Notes under the pieces: model-generated | Databases searched by the model: none | What the model was told of the DNA's origin: nothing | The model's input: the letters and a program-made list of their open reading frames with translations, nothing else | Position numbers and translations under genes: made by a program | In this document: piece after piece, positions 26,064 to 35,710 of the stretch | How the letters are laid out: the number at the start of each line of letters is the position of its first letter | Position numbering within the stretch: position 1 is the stretch's first letter | Assembly: GCF_000613245.1 (NCBI RefSeq) | Contig: NZ_HG964939.1 | Location: 42,880 to 106,879, forward strand | Origin: Mycobacterium asiaticum DSM 44297 | GTDB taxonomy: Bacteria; Actinomycetota; Actinomycetes; Mycobacteriales; Mycobacteriaceae | DNA: 64,000 nt | Direction of reading: 5' to 3'

Positions 26064-26657
26064 TTACTCGCCCTGCAATCGCGGGTCGGCCTCCAGGTGA
26101 GTCAGCCCGTTCCACATGAGGTTGACCAAGTGCGCGGCCACCACTTCCTTCTTGGGCTCTCGCGCGTCGAGCCACCACTGCGCGGTCATCGACACCGAAC
26201 CCACCAGCGCCTGGGCGTACAGCGGGGCCAACTCGGGGTCCAGACCACGGCGGGCGAAGTCGCCGGCCAGGATGGACGCGACCTGATTGACGGCGTCGTT
26301 GAGCAGGCTGGAGTAGGTGCCCGAGCTGATCGAGGCCGGGGAGTCGCGGATCATGATGCGGAATCCGTCGGTACGTTCCTCGACATAGGTGAGCAGTGCC
26401 AGCGCGACTCGCTCCACCCGCACGCGGGACCGGTTGTTTGTCAGCGACGAGGTGATGCCGTCCAGCAACGCCGACATCTCCCGGTCGACCACCACGGCAT
26501 ACAGGCCTTCTTTTCCGCCGAAGTGCTCGTAGACGACGGGTTTGGAGACGTTGGCGCGCTGCGCGATCTCCTCGATCGAGGTCGCGTCGTAGCCCCGTTC
26601 GGCGAACAGTGAACGAGCAATCCCGATGAGCTGGTGCCGGCGCTCGCTGCCGGTCAT
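26064..26657 (-). CDS. TetR family transcriptional regulator (Rv1019-like)
   Basis: 197 residues from ATG 26657, the length I recall for Rv1019. The frame stays open to 26777, so a longer 237-residue form is possible, and no ribosome site decides. The N-terminal HTH spans ~8-52: RRHQLIGIARSLFAERGYDA, TSIEEIAQRANVSKPVVYEH and FGGKEGLYAVV. The ligand domain is followed by AQWWLDAREPKKEVVAAHLV. Rv1019 in M. tuberculosis has been described as an autoregulator linked to the downstream mfd-mazG genes. Here a lysA-like gene and a secreted-protein gene separate it from mfd. Confidence 0.9.
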   Translation of the reverse strand: MTGSERRHQLIGIARSLFAERGYDATSIEEIAQRANVSKPVVYEHFGGKEGLYAVVVDREMSALLDGITSSLTNNRSRVRVERVALALLTYVEERTDGFRIMIRDSPASISSGTYSSLLNDAVNQVASILAGDFARRGLDPELAPLYAQALVGSVSMTAQWWLDAREPKKEVVAAHLVNLMWNGLTHLEADPRLQGE

Positions 26658-26805
26658 CCGGGCGCGGGGCGTTCGTGCTTCCTTGTCCGGGGTCCTCTCC
26701 GGTGCGGCCACCTCATCAGCGTATCCAGGCACCCACGCTCGGCTCCGGAATACCGGCCGGGTTCGATAAGGTTTCATCGGCGGCTCACGCGCCGCTGATC
26801 GGTGA

Positions 26806-26877
26806 TCCGTCGTGGTGTAATCGGCAGCACCTCTGATTTTGGTTCAGATAGTTCAGGTTCGAGTCCTGGCGACGGAG
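26806..26877 (+). tRNA. tRNA-Gln (anticodon TTG)
   Basis: 72 nt without encoded CCA. The acceptor stem TCCGTCG/CGACGGA (26806-26812 and 26870-26876) is perfect, with discriminator G. The anticodon arm TCTGA-TTTTGGT-TCAGA gives anticodon TTG, which reads CAA (Gln). The T arm is TCAGG-TTCGAGT-CCTGG. It sits between the TetR gene and glmU, both of which are left clear. Confidence 0.97.
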
Positions 26878-26984
26878 CTTCACTTTTTTGCGCCTTTTGC
26901 CGCGAGCGTGCACTAGATGCCACTCTTGACGGCGTGTCGGCGTGCACGTACGCACGCTCGCAGGGCGAAACTTGAGGAGAGTTG

Positions 26985-28457
26985 ATGACGTTTCGTGGTG
27001 ATACCGCGGTCCTGGTCCTGGCGGCCGGGCCTGGCACCCGAATGCGGTCCGACACCCCGAAAGTGCTGCACACCCTCGGCGGTCGCAGCATGCTGTCGCA
27101 CTCCCTGCACGCGATGACCAAACTCGCGCCGCAGCACCTGGTGGTGGTCCTCGGCCATGATCACGAGCGCATTTCGCCGCTGGTCGCCGAGCTCGCCGAC
27201 GACCTGGGTCGCGCCATCGAGGTCGCGCTGCAGGACCGGCCGCTCGGGACTGGCCATGCGGCGCTGTGCGGTTTGTCCGCCCTGCCCGACGACTACGCCG
27301 GCATCGTCGTGGTCGCCGCGGGTGACACGCCGCTGCTGGACGCCGACACGCTGGCCGACCTGATCGCCACTCACAGTTCGGCTCACCCAGCTGGCCAAGC
27401 TGGGGTGACCTTGCTGACCACCACGCTGGACAATCCCCACGGCTACGGCCGCATCCTGCGGACGCAGGACAACGAGGTGACGGCGATCGTCGAGCAGGCC
27501 GACGCTACCGCCTCACAACGCGGGATACGCGAGGTCAACACGGGCGTTTACGCCTTCGACATCGGCGTGCTGCGATCCGCGCTCAGCCGGCTCAGCGCCA
27601 ACAACGCTCAGCAGGAGCTGTACCTGACTGACGTCATCGCGATCGCGCGCCGGGACGGCCACACCGTCAGCGCACTACACGTCGATGACAGCGCGCTGGT
27701 CGCGGGCGTCAACAACCGCGTCCAGCTCGCCGAATTGGGCGCCGAACTCAACCGCCGGATCGTGGCCGCCCATCAATTGGCCGGCGTGACCGTTGTCGAC
27801 CCGGCGACGACCTGGATCGACGTCGACGTGACGATCGGTCGCGACACCGTCATCCAGCCCGGCACCCAGTTGCTGGGCCGCACCCGGATCGGCGGTCGCT
27901 GCGTCATCGGGCCGGACACCACCCTGACCGACGTGAACATCGGTGAGAACGCCACGGTGTGCCGGACCCACGGCACGTCGTCGACGATCGGCGACGGGGC
28001 CACCGTCGGCCCGTTCACCTTCCTGCGGCCCGGGACGGTGCTCGGCGGCGACGGCAAGCTGGGCGCGTTCGTCGAGACCAAGAACTCCACCATCGGCACC
28101 GGGACCAAGGTGCCGCACCTGACCTACGTCGGTGACGCCGACATCGGCGAGCACACCAACATCGGCGCGTCCAGCGTGTTCGTCAACTACGACGGCGTCA
28201 CCAAACGGCGCACCACGATCGGCTCACACGTGCGCACCGGCTCGGACACCATGTTCGTGGCACCGGTGACCATCGGCGATGGGGCATACACCGGTGCCGG
28301 CACCGTGGTCCGGGAGGATGTCCCGCCCGGCGCGCTGGCGGTGTCGGCCGGTCCGCAACGCAACATCGACGGTTGGGTGCAGCGCAAGCGACCCGGCACG
28401 GCCGCCGCCGAAGCCGCGCAGCAGGCCCTCGAGTCGGAGCCAGACCAGACATCGTGA
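26985..28457 (+). CDS. glmU: bifunctional GlmU (UDP-GlcNAc synthesis)
   Basis: 490 residues from ATG 26985, with GAGGAG 6 bp upstream; the TTG just before is an unlikely start. The N-terminal uridylyltransferase has LAAGPGTRMRSDTPKVLH (~12-29) and QDRPLGTGHA; the family usually has LAAGxGTRMxS. The C-terminal acetyltransferase is a left-handed beta-helix with hexapeptide repeats (~250-470), including GASSVFVNYDGVTKRRT. It turns glucosamine-1-phosphate into UDP-GlcNAc for peptidoglycan and arabinogalactan linker. prsA follows 87 bp downstream. Confidence 0.97.
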   Translation: MTFRGDTAVLVLAAGPGTRMRSDTPKVLHTLGGRSMLSHSLHAMTKLAPQHLVVVLGHDHERISPLVAELADDLGRAIEVALQDRPLGTGHAALCGLSALPDDYAGIVVVAAGDTPLLDADTLADLIATHSSAHPAGQAGVTLLTTTLDNPHGYGRILRTQDNEVTAIVEQADATASQRGIREVNTGVYAFDIGVLRSALSRLSANNAQQELYLTDVIAIARRDGHTVSALHVDDSALVAGVNNRVQLAELGAELNRRIVAAHQLAGVTVVDPATTWIDVDVTIGRDTVIQPGTQLLGRTRIGGRCVIGPDTTLTDVNIGENATVCRTHGTSSTIGDGATVGPFTFLRPGTVLGGDGKLGAFVETKNSTIGTGTKVPHLTYVGDADIGEHTNIGASSVFVNYDGVTKRRTTIGSHVRTGSDTMFVAPVTIGDGAYTGAGTVVREDVPPGALAVSAGPQRNIDGWVQRKRPGTAAAEAAQQALESEPDQTS

Positions 28458-28544
28458 AGCAACTTCCCGGTAACCCGGGCGCAGCACCAGGCACTTCGCT
28501 ACGTACGATGGTGCCTTCATTTCAGATCCCGAGAGGGCAGCCCG

Positions 28545-29525
28545 GTGAGCCACGACTGGACCGATAACCGCAAAAATCTGATGCTCTTCAGCGGCCGCGC
28601 CCACCCGGAGCTGGCCGAGCAGGTCGCCAAGGAACTCGACGTCCACGTGACCGCGCAGACGGCGCGGGAGTTCGCCAACGGCGAGATCTTCGTGCGCTTT
28701 CAGGAGTCGGTGCGCGGATGTGACGCCTTCGTCCTGCAATCGGCCCCGGCGCCGGTGAACCGGTGGCTGATGGAACAGCTGATCATGATCGATGCGCTCA
28801 AGCGCGGCAGTGCCAAGCGGATCACCGCGGTCATGCCGTTCTACCCCTATGCGCGGCAGGACAAGAAGCACCGCGGTCGCGAGCCGATCTCGGCGCGTTT
28901 GGTGGCCGACCTTTTGAAGACCGCCGGCGCAGACCGGATCGTGACCGTGGACCTGCACACCGATCAGATCCAGGGTTTCTTCGACGGTCCCGTTGACCAC
29001 ATGCGCGGCCAGAACCTGCTGACCGGCTACATCAAGGACAACTACCCCGACAGCAACATGGTGGTGGTCTCCCCCGACTCCGGCCGGGTGCGTATCGCCG
29101 AGAAATGGGCCGACTCACTGGGCGGTGTCCCGCTGGCCTTCATCCACAAGACCCGGGATCCGCGGGTGCCCAACCAGGTGGTGTCCAACCGTGTGGTCGG
29201 TGAGGTGCAGGGCCGCACCTGCGTACTGATCGACGACATGATCGACACCGGTGGCACGATCGCCGGCGCGGTCAAGCTGCTGCACGACGACGGCGCCAAG
29301 GACGTGATCATCGCGGCCACGCACGGTGTGCTCTCCGATCCGGCGGCCGAGCGGCTGGCCGGTTGCGGTGCCCGCGAGGTGATCGTCACCAACACCTTGC
29401 CGATCGGCGAGGAGAAGCGGTTCCCTCAGCTGACCGTCCTGTCCATTGCGCCGTTGTTGGCCAGCACCATTCGTGCGGTCTTTGAAAATGGCTCAGTCAC
29501 AGGACTGTTCGACGGAGACGCCTAG
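28545..29525 (+). CDS. prsA: ribose-phosphate pyrophosphokinase
   Basis: 326 residues from GTG 28545. Family motifs are LFSGRAHPELAEQVAKEL, ITAVMPFYPYARQDKKHRGR (catalytic flexible loop), VDLHTDQIQGFFDGPVDH, VVSPDSGRVRIAEKW and the PRPP-binding LIDDMIDTGGTIAGAVKLL. It makes PRPP from ribose-5-phosphate and ATP for nucleotides, His, Trp and, in mycobacteria, decaprenyl-phospho-arabinose. The arsC-like gene begins at the next base. Confidence 0.97.
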   Translation: MSHDWTDNRKNLMLFSGRAHPELAEQVAKELDVHVTAQTAREFANGEIFVRFQESVRGCDAFVLQSAPAPVNRWLMEQLIMIDALKRGSAKRITAVMPFYPYARQDKKHRGREPISARLVADLLKTAGADRIVTVDLHTDQIQGFFDGPVDHMRGQNLLTGYIKDNYPDSNMVVVSPDSGRVRIAEKWADSLGGVPLAFIHKTRDPRVPNQVVSNRVVGEVQGRTCVLIDDMIDTGGTIAGAVKLLHDDGAKDVIIAATHGVLSDPAAERLAGCGAREVIVTNTLPIGEEKRFPQLTVLSIAPLLASTIRAVFENGSVTGLFDGDA

Positions 29526-29873
29526 ATGGGCGACCGGGCCGTCATCTATCACAATCCCAAGTGCAGCACGTCCCGCAAGACGCTGGACTTGTTGCGGGAC
29601 AATGGTTTCGAACCGACGGTGGTGCAGTACCTGAAGACACCACCGTCCCGGGACGAGCTGGTGCGAATGATCGCCGACGCCGGCATCGAGGTGCGCGCCG
29701 CGGTCCGCAAGCGCGAATCGCTGTACGCGGAACTGAATCTGGCCGAGGCGAGTGACGACGAGTTGCTCGACGCGATGGCCGAGCACCCGATCCTGATCGA
29801 ACGGCCGTTCGTCGTAACCCCGAAGGGCACCCGGCTGGCTCGCCCGATCGACACAGTCCGCGAGATTCTGTGA
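29526..29873 (+). CDS. ArsC-family arsenate reductase-like protein
   Basis: 115 residues with a thioredoxin-like fold. HNPKCSTSRKTLDLL (9-23) contains the catalytic Cys13 of the glutaredoxin-linked ArsC family, and IERPFVVTPKGTRLARP (~91-107) carries the family Arg residues. It could reduce arsenate, though many members (YffB/Spx-like) have other roles. It starts directly after the prsA stop and overlaps lpqT by 4 bp, so it belongs to the prsA-lpqT operon. I recall prsA and lpqT as direct neighbours in H37Rv, so this gene was gained here or lost there. Confidence 0.85.
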   Translation: MGDRAVIYHNPKCSTSRKTLDLLRDNGFEPTVVQYLKTPPSRDELVRMIADAGIEVRAAVRKRESLYAELNLAEASDDELLDAMAEHPILIERPFVVTPKGTRLARPIDTVREIL

Positions 29874-30526
29874 CGCGGCGTGCTATCGCGGCCGCCGCCG
29901 GAACTGCCTTGCTCACCCTTGCGGTCGTCGCTTGCGGTGGGCCCAAAGTTCCTGATTATCAGGCGATCTGGACAACCAGTGGCACAGCGGCCAGCAGCAC
30001 TCCGGCAACGTCGGAACCGCCGGTCCCGCTGTCGAAATATCTGGAAGACCAGGGTGTGGCCGGTGATCCGGTAGACCCCGCCAGCCTGCCGGACTTGACG
30101 GTGTCGATGCCGACCCCGCCGGGCTGGAAACGCCGCGGCGACCCGAACCCCGCCTCCAAGGCGGTGATGATCTCCAAGGGTGACAACTATCCGGCGGCCA
30201 TGCTGGTGGTATTCAAGCTGCGCGGGGAACTCAACCCCGCCGAGGCAATCAAACACGCGAATACCGATCTGCCCGACAGCTTTCACCAGCTGGACGCTTC
30301 CACCGCGGACTTCAACGGGTTCCCGTCGTCGGTGGTGCAGGGGACTTACGAGCTGAAAAGCGCTCGGATGCGCAGCTGGAGCCGGGTGGTGCTGCCGACC
30401 GGTCGACCACCGGACAACCAGCGATACCTGGTTCAGCTGATCATCACCAGCCTTGCCGACCAGGCCGTCTCGGAAAGCAACGATGTCGAGGCGATCATCC
30501 GGGGATTCGTCGTCGCCAAGAAGTAG
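29870..30526 (+). CDS. lpqT: lipoprotein LpqT (LpqN/LpqT family)
   Basis: 218 residues from GTG 29870, which overlaps the arsC-like stop (GTGA). The signal peptide ends with lipobox VVAC (Cys ~24), so it is a predicted surface lipoprotein. The body matches the LpqN/LpqT domain: SMPTPPGWKRRGDPNP, AMLVVFKLRGELNPAEAI and NGFPSSVVQGTYELKSARMR. The molecular function is unsettled. LpqN of M. tuberculosis has been linked to host interaction and cell-envelope biogenesis. Confidence 0.9.
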   Translation: MTRRAIAAAAGTALLTLAVVACGGPKVPDYQAIWTTSGTAASSTPATSEPPVPLSKYLEDQGVAGDPVDPASLPDLTVSMPTPPGWKRRGDPNPASKAVMISKGDNYPAAMLVVFKLRGELNPAEAIKHANTDLPDSFHQLDASTADFNGFPSSVVQGTYELKSARMRSWSRVVLPTGRPPDNQRYLVQLIITSLADQAVSESNDVEAIIRGFVVAKK

Positions 30527-30569
30527 CGTTTCTGGTTGCGTTTCCTTGCGCGAGCAGGGGGCCGGGGGC

Positions 30570-31013
30570 TCAGGGTCTGGGGGTCAGCACTATCACTGGG
30601 ATCGGCCGCGACGTCTTCTTCTGGTACTCGACATAGCGGTTACTGTTGTTCGCGTTGACGAGCTTCCACAGTCGCGCGTAGTCGAGACTGTCGGGCAGCA
30701 CCGGGCGGGCTGTGACCGCAAAACGATGTGCGCCAACGCTGATTTCAATCTCCGGGTTGGCCTTCAGGTTGTGATACCAACCGGGCGCTTTGGGGTAGCC
30801 GGCCTTCGATGCCACCACGAGATAGTCGTCACCGTCCTTGGCGTAGGTGAGTGTCGTGGTGCGCTGCTGGCCCGTCTTGGCGCCCACCGTGTGCAGTAGC
30901 AGATTGGGTGGCATACCGGGTATCCGATGACCGATCCGGCCATTCGTCGCTTGATAGATTTTGTCATGCAAACTGAGGAATCTGAACAGAACGCGCTCGG
31001 TCAAGGATGTCAT
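30570..31013 (-). CDS. deazaflavin (F420)-dependent nitroreductase family protein, Ddn-like
   Basis: 147 residues from ATG 31013. The split-barrel motifs of this family are PNLLLHTVGAKTGQQRTTTL (~35-54), YLVVASKAGYPKAPGWYHNL and NPEIEISVGAHRF. The enzymes bind F420 and reduce quinones or foreign compounds; Ddn of M. tuberculosis activates pretomanid. Substrate cannot be told. The upstream extension to 31139 is antisense to the neighbouring regulator's 3' end and is not used. The regulator gene ends 10 bp before this start, on the same strand. Confidence 0.88.
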   Translation of the reverse strand: MTSLTERVLFRFLSLHDKIYQATNGRIGHRIPGMPPNLLLHTVGAKTGQQRTTTLTYAKDGDDYLVVASKAGYPKAPGWYHNLKANPEIEISVGAHRFAVTARPVLPDSLDYARLWKLVNANNSNRYVEYQKKTSRPIPVIVLTPRP

Positions 31014-31023
31014 GGTCTCAGTC

Positions 31024-34000
31024 TTACTGACGAGCGGCTTCCTGGACCAGTTGCACCCTGGAAGTGATGCCCAGCTTGGCGTACACGTGCGTGAGGTGGG
31101 TCTGCACGGTGCGTGGTGAGATGAACAGTCGCGCCCCAATCTCCTTGTTGCTCAGCCCTTCTGAGGTCAGACGAACCACGTCCTGCTCCATTAGCGTCAA
31201 TGAGCCCCAGCCGGTGGCCGGTCGTTTGCGCTCGCCGCGGCCGCGCTGGGCATAGGCGATCGCTTCCGCTGTGGAAAGCTCGGCCCCTGCTCTCCAGGCA
31301 TCGTCAAAAACGTCTTTCCCCAACGTTTCCCGTACCTCTCCGAGGACGGCTTGGTAGCCGGCCTCGTACATGGGGTAGCGGACGTGTTCCAGACGCTGCC
31401 GAATGCCAGCGGCCGCGCCTAAGAGTCGGGCCGCGTAGGGATGGTTGCCGTCGGCGGCCGCCACGCGGGCCAGCAGTTCTAGCGTGTCCGCTACCCGCAT
31501 GAACGCACCGGTTCTGGCGGCGACGGCCAGTGCGTCATGCGCATCGTGCTCGGCCTGCTCTGGATCGCCCTGCGCGAGAGCAATGAACCCTCGCACCGTC
31601 AGCGCTACAAACCGATACCAGCCGGGCACCAGCTTGACGATGCCGTCTACCCATGAACGCGCGCCGGCCAGGTCACCGCAGGCGAAGATCGCCTCGGCCA
31701 CCGGCACGGTACTGCGGGTGAAAACCTCTCGCGCAGGAACGGTGTGCAGCAACGCTTCCTCGGCCGCCCGCCTGGCCGCAGCGGCGTCGCCACCGGCGAG
31801 TGCGGCATAGGCAAATGCAGCGTGCACGGTGTCACCAGCGATCCCGCCGATCCGCTCGGCCGCCGCGAGCGCCGATTGTGCGTAGGCACGTGCGGCATCC
31901 GCCTGCCCTCGGAACGACAGCGCCAAGGCCTGACCCAAATGGCCGTAAAGCGCCATAGTGACGTCATCAGCCGCCTCGGCCTCCGCGGCCAATTCGCTGG
32001 CTACGTGCGTGGCGTCCGCGAGTTGGCCCTGGAACACCAAGATGATGGCCAGCCACGCCCGACTGTTTCGCGAGAAAAACCGGTCGCCGAGCGCATTGGC
32101 CAGATCCCGTGCTTTCTCGGCGAAGGAGCAGGCTGCCAGGGGCTCGCCGACCATTGCACCTATGGTCGCCCGATGACCGAAAACCTGGCACAGACCCCGC
32201 CGGTCATCCACGGCGCTGAACATCTCCGTCAACTCGTCCGAATACTGCTGGGCGATATCCGGGCTATAGAGCGCCAGAGTGGCGCAGGCGACGAGGGTCT
32301 GCGCAACCAGCTCCGGGTCGTCGAGCTGACGCGCGATCGCCAACGCCTTCTGCGCCCGCGCAAGGTCCGTGGGCATCGCTACCCACGAAGCTAAGATGCT
32401 TTCCTGGGCCACGGCGCCCGCCCACACCGCAGGAGTGAGGCCCGATTCTTCAGTCAGTATCGCGGCCAATCCGGCAAGTGCCTCGAGAACCCGGCCGCCC
32501 CAGAGCCATAAGGGCAGCAGGCAGACAATCATTCGCAGGGCAATATCGAAATCGCCGTTCTCCCGACTCCAGGCGAACGCGGCACGAAGATTCTCGATCT
32601 CGGTTTGCGCCCAGGCCAGCAACTCCTCATCTGCCGACGGGCCACGCGCGTGCATCGCGGCTGACTTGTCCGCGTAGTAGTCGCGATGGCGGGTGCGTAC
32701 CTCGCCGGCTTCCCCGGACTCGCTGAGCTTTTCCTGCGCGTATTGGCGCACCGTCTCCAGTAAGCGGTAGCGCATGCCGTCGTCGGTGCCTGTTTCCGAG
32801 GCAGCAACCAATGACTTGTCGACCAAGAGGCCGAGTTGATCCATCAGTTGGTAGCCCTCCACCTCGGTGCTGGTACCAACGGCTTGGGCAGCATCGAAGT
32901 CAAAGCCGCCGGCAAACACGGCTAGGCGCCGGAACAGCACCCGCTCGGGCTCGGTGAGCAGTGCGTGTGACCAATCCACTGACGCGCGCAGGGTCTGCTG
33001 ACGGCGCACCGCGGTGCGCGCACCGCCGGTCAGCAACCGAAACCGGTCATGCAGGCTGTCCACAATCTGCTTGAGCGACAACGCCCTAACTCGTGCAGCG
33101 GCAAGCTCAATCGCCAACGGCATACCGTCGAGCCGCTCGCAGATCTCGGCAACCAGTGCCGTATTCCCCTCATCCACAACAAAATTCGGCCGGACTCGGC
33201 GGGCGCGATCGGCGAACAACTCGATTGCCTCGTCGGCCAAAGACAACGATGGCACCCGCCAACTCAGCTCGCCTGGCAACGCGAGCGGCTCACGGCTGGT
33301 GGTCAGAATCATGAGTTGCGGGCAGGCAGCGAGGAGCTCCATGACCATCGATCCACAGGCATCTAGCAAATGCTCACAGTTGTCCAGTAGCAACAACATT
33401 CTCTTACCACCGACGAACCGCACCAGCGTCTCCACGGTGGACAGGCCCGGCTGATCCGGGAGCCCCAGCGTGCGTGCCGTCGTGACGGGCACAACCGCCG
33501 GATTAGTGATCGGCGCTAGGTCGACGTACCACACTCCGTCGGGAAAGGCATCGACCAAGCGGGCCGCCACCTCCACTGCCAGGCGTGTTTTCCCGGCTCC
33601 ACCGGCACCGTTCAACGTGACCAACCGGTTGCCATCGATCACTTGTCGCAACTCGGCCAACGCGGCTTGGCGCCCAACGAAACTCGTCAGTTGAGCCGGC
33701 AGGTTGTGTGACGCCGCGGCGCTGCGCACCCGCAGCGGCGGGAACTCGTTACGTAGATCCGGATGGCACAGCTGCAGCACCCGCTCCGGTCGCGGCACGC
33801 CCCGCAACGGATAGCTGCCCAACTCGGTCAGCCATACCCCCTCCGGCAACCGATCCATCACCAGTGATTCCGTTACCCCCGACAACACCGTCTGCCCACC
33901 GTGCGCCAGGTCCCTGATGCGCGCCGCACGATTGATCGTCGGACCCGCATAGTTGCCCTCGTCGCGCAACTGAATCTCACCGGTATGCAACCCAATTCGG

Positions 34001-34308
34001 ATCCGAATCGGCGACAACTCTGCCCGCTGCAGCGCCAGCGCACACCCAAGCGCGTCAGAAGCGCGCGCGAACGCGGCGACAAAGCTGTCGCCCTCCCCCT
34101 GCTCCACCGGACGCACCCCGTTGTACACGCCAACGGTCTCATCGACCGTGCGATTGAGCAACGCCAGCGCCGCGTTCATCTGCTCGGGTTGCGTCTCCCA
34201 CAACCGCGTCGAACCCTCGACGTCGGCCAACAACAACGTGACCGTTCCGGTGGGCAGCAACTCAGTCAAGCTCCAGGTCAGCGGTGGCATCTCCACGTGT
34301 TGGCTCAT
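31024..34308 (-). CDS. class III cyclase-like / NB-ARC ATPase / LuxR regulator (Rv0386, Rv1358 type)
   Basis: 1094 residues from ATG 34308. Order: a cyclase homology domain (~20-180), a STAND/NB-ARC ATPase (~215-500) with Walker A LNGAGGAGKTRLAVE and Walker B MLLLLDNCEHLLD, a long helical TPR-like region (~560-1010), and a C-terminal LuxR HTH (~1030-1090: LTSEGLSNKEIGARLFISPR then TVQTHLTHVYAKL). In the cyclase domain the first metal Asp (LLADVEGST) and the second (GEGDSF) are kept, but the substrate-defining Lys position reads Gln (PVEQGEGD), as in Rv0386. Cyclase activity may be weak or altered. It is likely a transcription regulator that senses a ligand through the ATPase/TPR part, and it is divergent from the P450 gene. 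Confidence 0.9.
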   Translation of the reverse strand: MSQHVEMPPLTWSLTELLPTGTVTLLLADVEGSTRLWETQPEQMNAALALLNRTVDETVGVYNGVRPVEQGEGDSFVAAFARASDALGCALALQRAELSPIRIRIGLHTGEIQLRDEGNYAGPTINRAARIRDLAHGGQTVLSGVTESLVMDRLPEGVWLTELGSYPLRGVPRPERVLQLCHPDLRNEFPPLRVRSAAASHNLPAQLTSFVGRQAALAELRQVIDGNRLVTLNGAGGAGKTRLAVEVAARLVDAFPDGVWYVDLAPITNPAVVPVTTARTLGLPDQPGLSTVETLVRFVGGKRMLLLLDNCEHLLDACGSMVMELLAACPQLMILTTSREPLALPGELSWRVPSLSLADEAIELFADRARRVRPNFVVDEGNTALVAEICERLDGMPLAIELAAARVRALSLKQIVDSLHDRFRLLTGGARTAVRRQQTLRASVDWSHALLTEPERVLFRRLAVFAGGFDFDAAQAVGTSTEVEGYQLMDQLGLLVDKSLVAASETGTDDGMRYRLLETVRQYAQEKLSESGEAGEVRTRHRDYYADKSAAMHARGPSADEELLAWAQTEIENLRAAFAWSRENGDFDIALRMIVCLLPLWLWGGRVLEALAGLAAILTEESGLTPAVWAGAVAQESILASWVAMPTDLARAQKALAIARQLDDPELVAQTLVACATLALYSPDIAQQYSDELTEMFSAVDDRRGLCQVFGHRATIGAMVGEPLAACSFAEKARDLANALGDRFFSRNSRAWLAIILVFQGQLADATHVASELAAEAEAADDVTMALYGHLGQALALSFRGQADAARAYAQSALAAAERIGGIAGDTVHAAFAYAALAGGDAAAARRAAEEALLHTVPAREVFTRSTVPVAEAIFACGDLAGARSWVDGIVKLVPGWYRFVALTVRGFIALAQGDPEQAEHDAHDALAVAARTGAFMRVADTLELLARVAAADGNHPYAARLLGAAAGIRQRLEHVRYPMYEAGYQAVLGEVRETLGKDVFDDAWRAGAELSTAEAIAYAQRGRGERKRPATGWGSLTLMEQDVVRLTSEGLSNKEIGARLFISPRTVQTHLTHVYAKLGITSRVQLVQEAARQ

Positions 34309-34461
34309 GGTAACCAGCATCAAGCCACCATCCAGCCAAAACATCCGCCAGACCGCGCACATCGATGTCGACGGACCGTCTGGCGAATTGCGCTATGCCC
34401 CGCACAGATCTACGCGCTGCGGCGGATGGTTCCAACCCCGGATCGCCGGATAGTCGCTGGC

Positions 34462-35685
34462 ATGACAAGCCAATCTGTTCTCGACGACGCACCGGTCCAG
34501 CTGCCCGAGATCGCCTACTACCACCTCACCGATCCCGAGGAGGCGCACCGCGTCATCGCCGACGCCCGGGCGCAGTCCCCGATTGCGATGGGGCCTTATG
34601 GACTGGAGGTACTGAGCTACGACCTGGTCCGTCGGGTGTTGCGGGACAACAGGTTTGTCACCGCGCACGGTCTGGGACTGGCACCGCGCGGGGTCACTTC
34701 AGGCCCGCTGTGGGACAGGGCCGTCAGCAACATCCTGGCGATGGACGGGGCCGAGCACCATCGGCTGCGCCGCCTGGTGTCAAAAGCGTTTTCGCCGCGT
34801 GCGGCCGAACGGCTGCGCGCCTTCACCGTCGAAGTCATCACCGGACTTGTCGAGCCGGTCACCCGCTCGGGGCACTGCGATCTGGTGACCGATATCGCCA
34901 AGGGATATCCGACGGCGATCATCTGCGCACTGCTGGGCGCGCCCGCCAAGGACTGGCGCCTGTTCTCCGACTGGACCGAGGACATCAAGAAGCTCTTCGA
35001 GCCCACGGTGGCCGACGACGCGCCGACCATCCTGGCCGCATGGACCGAACTGGACGCTTACCTCGAAGACCTCATCGCCACGCGCCGGACGTCGCTGGGC
35101 GACGACCTGATTTCCGACCTCATCCGCGCCGAAGAGGACGGCGACCGGCTCACTCACGACGAGCTGCTGATGCTTTGCGCGACCCTGCTGGGTGCCGGCA
35201 GCGACACCACCCGCAACCAGCTCGCGGCGGCGGTGCAAGCGTTGGCCGCCCATCCCGACCAGTGGGCATTACTAGCCCGGCGTCCGGAGCTGGCGCCGGA
35301 CGCGGTGCACGAGCTGATGCGTTATCGCCCAATCATTTTCGGGGCGCTGCGGCAAGCCGCCGAGGACGTCGAACTCGGCGGAGTGCTCATCCCGGCCGGC
35401 ACCTTGGTGCTGGCGAACACCGCGGCGGCCAATCGCGACCCCGGCGCCTATGCGGATCCCGAACGGCTGGACATCACCCGTCCGAACCCTGTGGCGATCC
35501 TCAACTTCGGCGGCGGTGTGCACTACTGCCTCGGCGCCCACCTGGCTCGGTTGGAGCTGACGGAGGCGCTCCGCGTCATCACCGCGCGGATGCCCAATCC
35601 GCGTCTGACCGGCCCGGTGCCCTGGAAAGACATGAGTGGCATCACCGGACCACTTGCCCTGCCGCTGGCGTTCGACCGCTCGTAA
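34462..35685 (+). CDS. cytochrome P450
   Basis: 407 residues from ATG 34462. The I-helix is LLGAGSDTTRNQLAAAV (~239-255), the ExxR motif is in HELMRYRP, and the heme loop FGGGVHYCLGAHLAR holds the axial Cys356. It is a soluble bacterial monooxygenase that needs a ferredoxin partner, not seen nearby. Substrate is unknown. A short-chain dehydrogenase gene begins 26 bp later, and the two probably act on one pathway. The ~150 bp between it and the divergent cyclase/LuxR gene is the natural site for shared control. Confidence 0.94.
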   Translation: MTSQSVLDDAPVQLPEIAYYHLTDPEEAHRVIADARAQSPIAMGPYGLEVLSYDLVRRVLRDNRFVTAHGLGLAPRGVTSGPLWDRAVSNILAMDGAEHHRLRRLVSKAFSPRAAERLRAFTVEVITGLVEPVTRSGHCDLVTDIAKGYPTAIICALLGAPAKDWRLFSDWTEDIKKLFEPTVADDAPTILAAWTELDAYLEDLIATRRTSLGDDLISDLIRAEEDGDRLTHDELLMLCATLLGAGSDTTRNQLAAAVQALAAHPDQWALLARRPELAPDAVHELMRYRPIIFGALRQAAEDVELGGVLIPAGTLVLANTAAANRDPGAYADPERLDITRPNPVAILNFGGGVHYCLGAHLARLELTEALRVITARMPNPRLTGPVPWKDMSGITGPLALPLAFDRS

Positions 35686-35710
35686 ACGCGGCTGCCTACA
35701 GTTGGCAACC

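Noticed and set aside
33901..34461. N-terminal extension of the P450 frame
   Set aside because: It is antisense to the cyclase/LuxR gene and rich in Arg/Gln. The P450 domain starts after ATG 34462.
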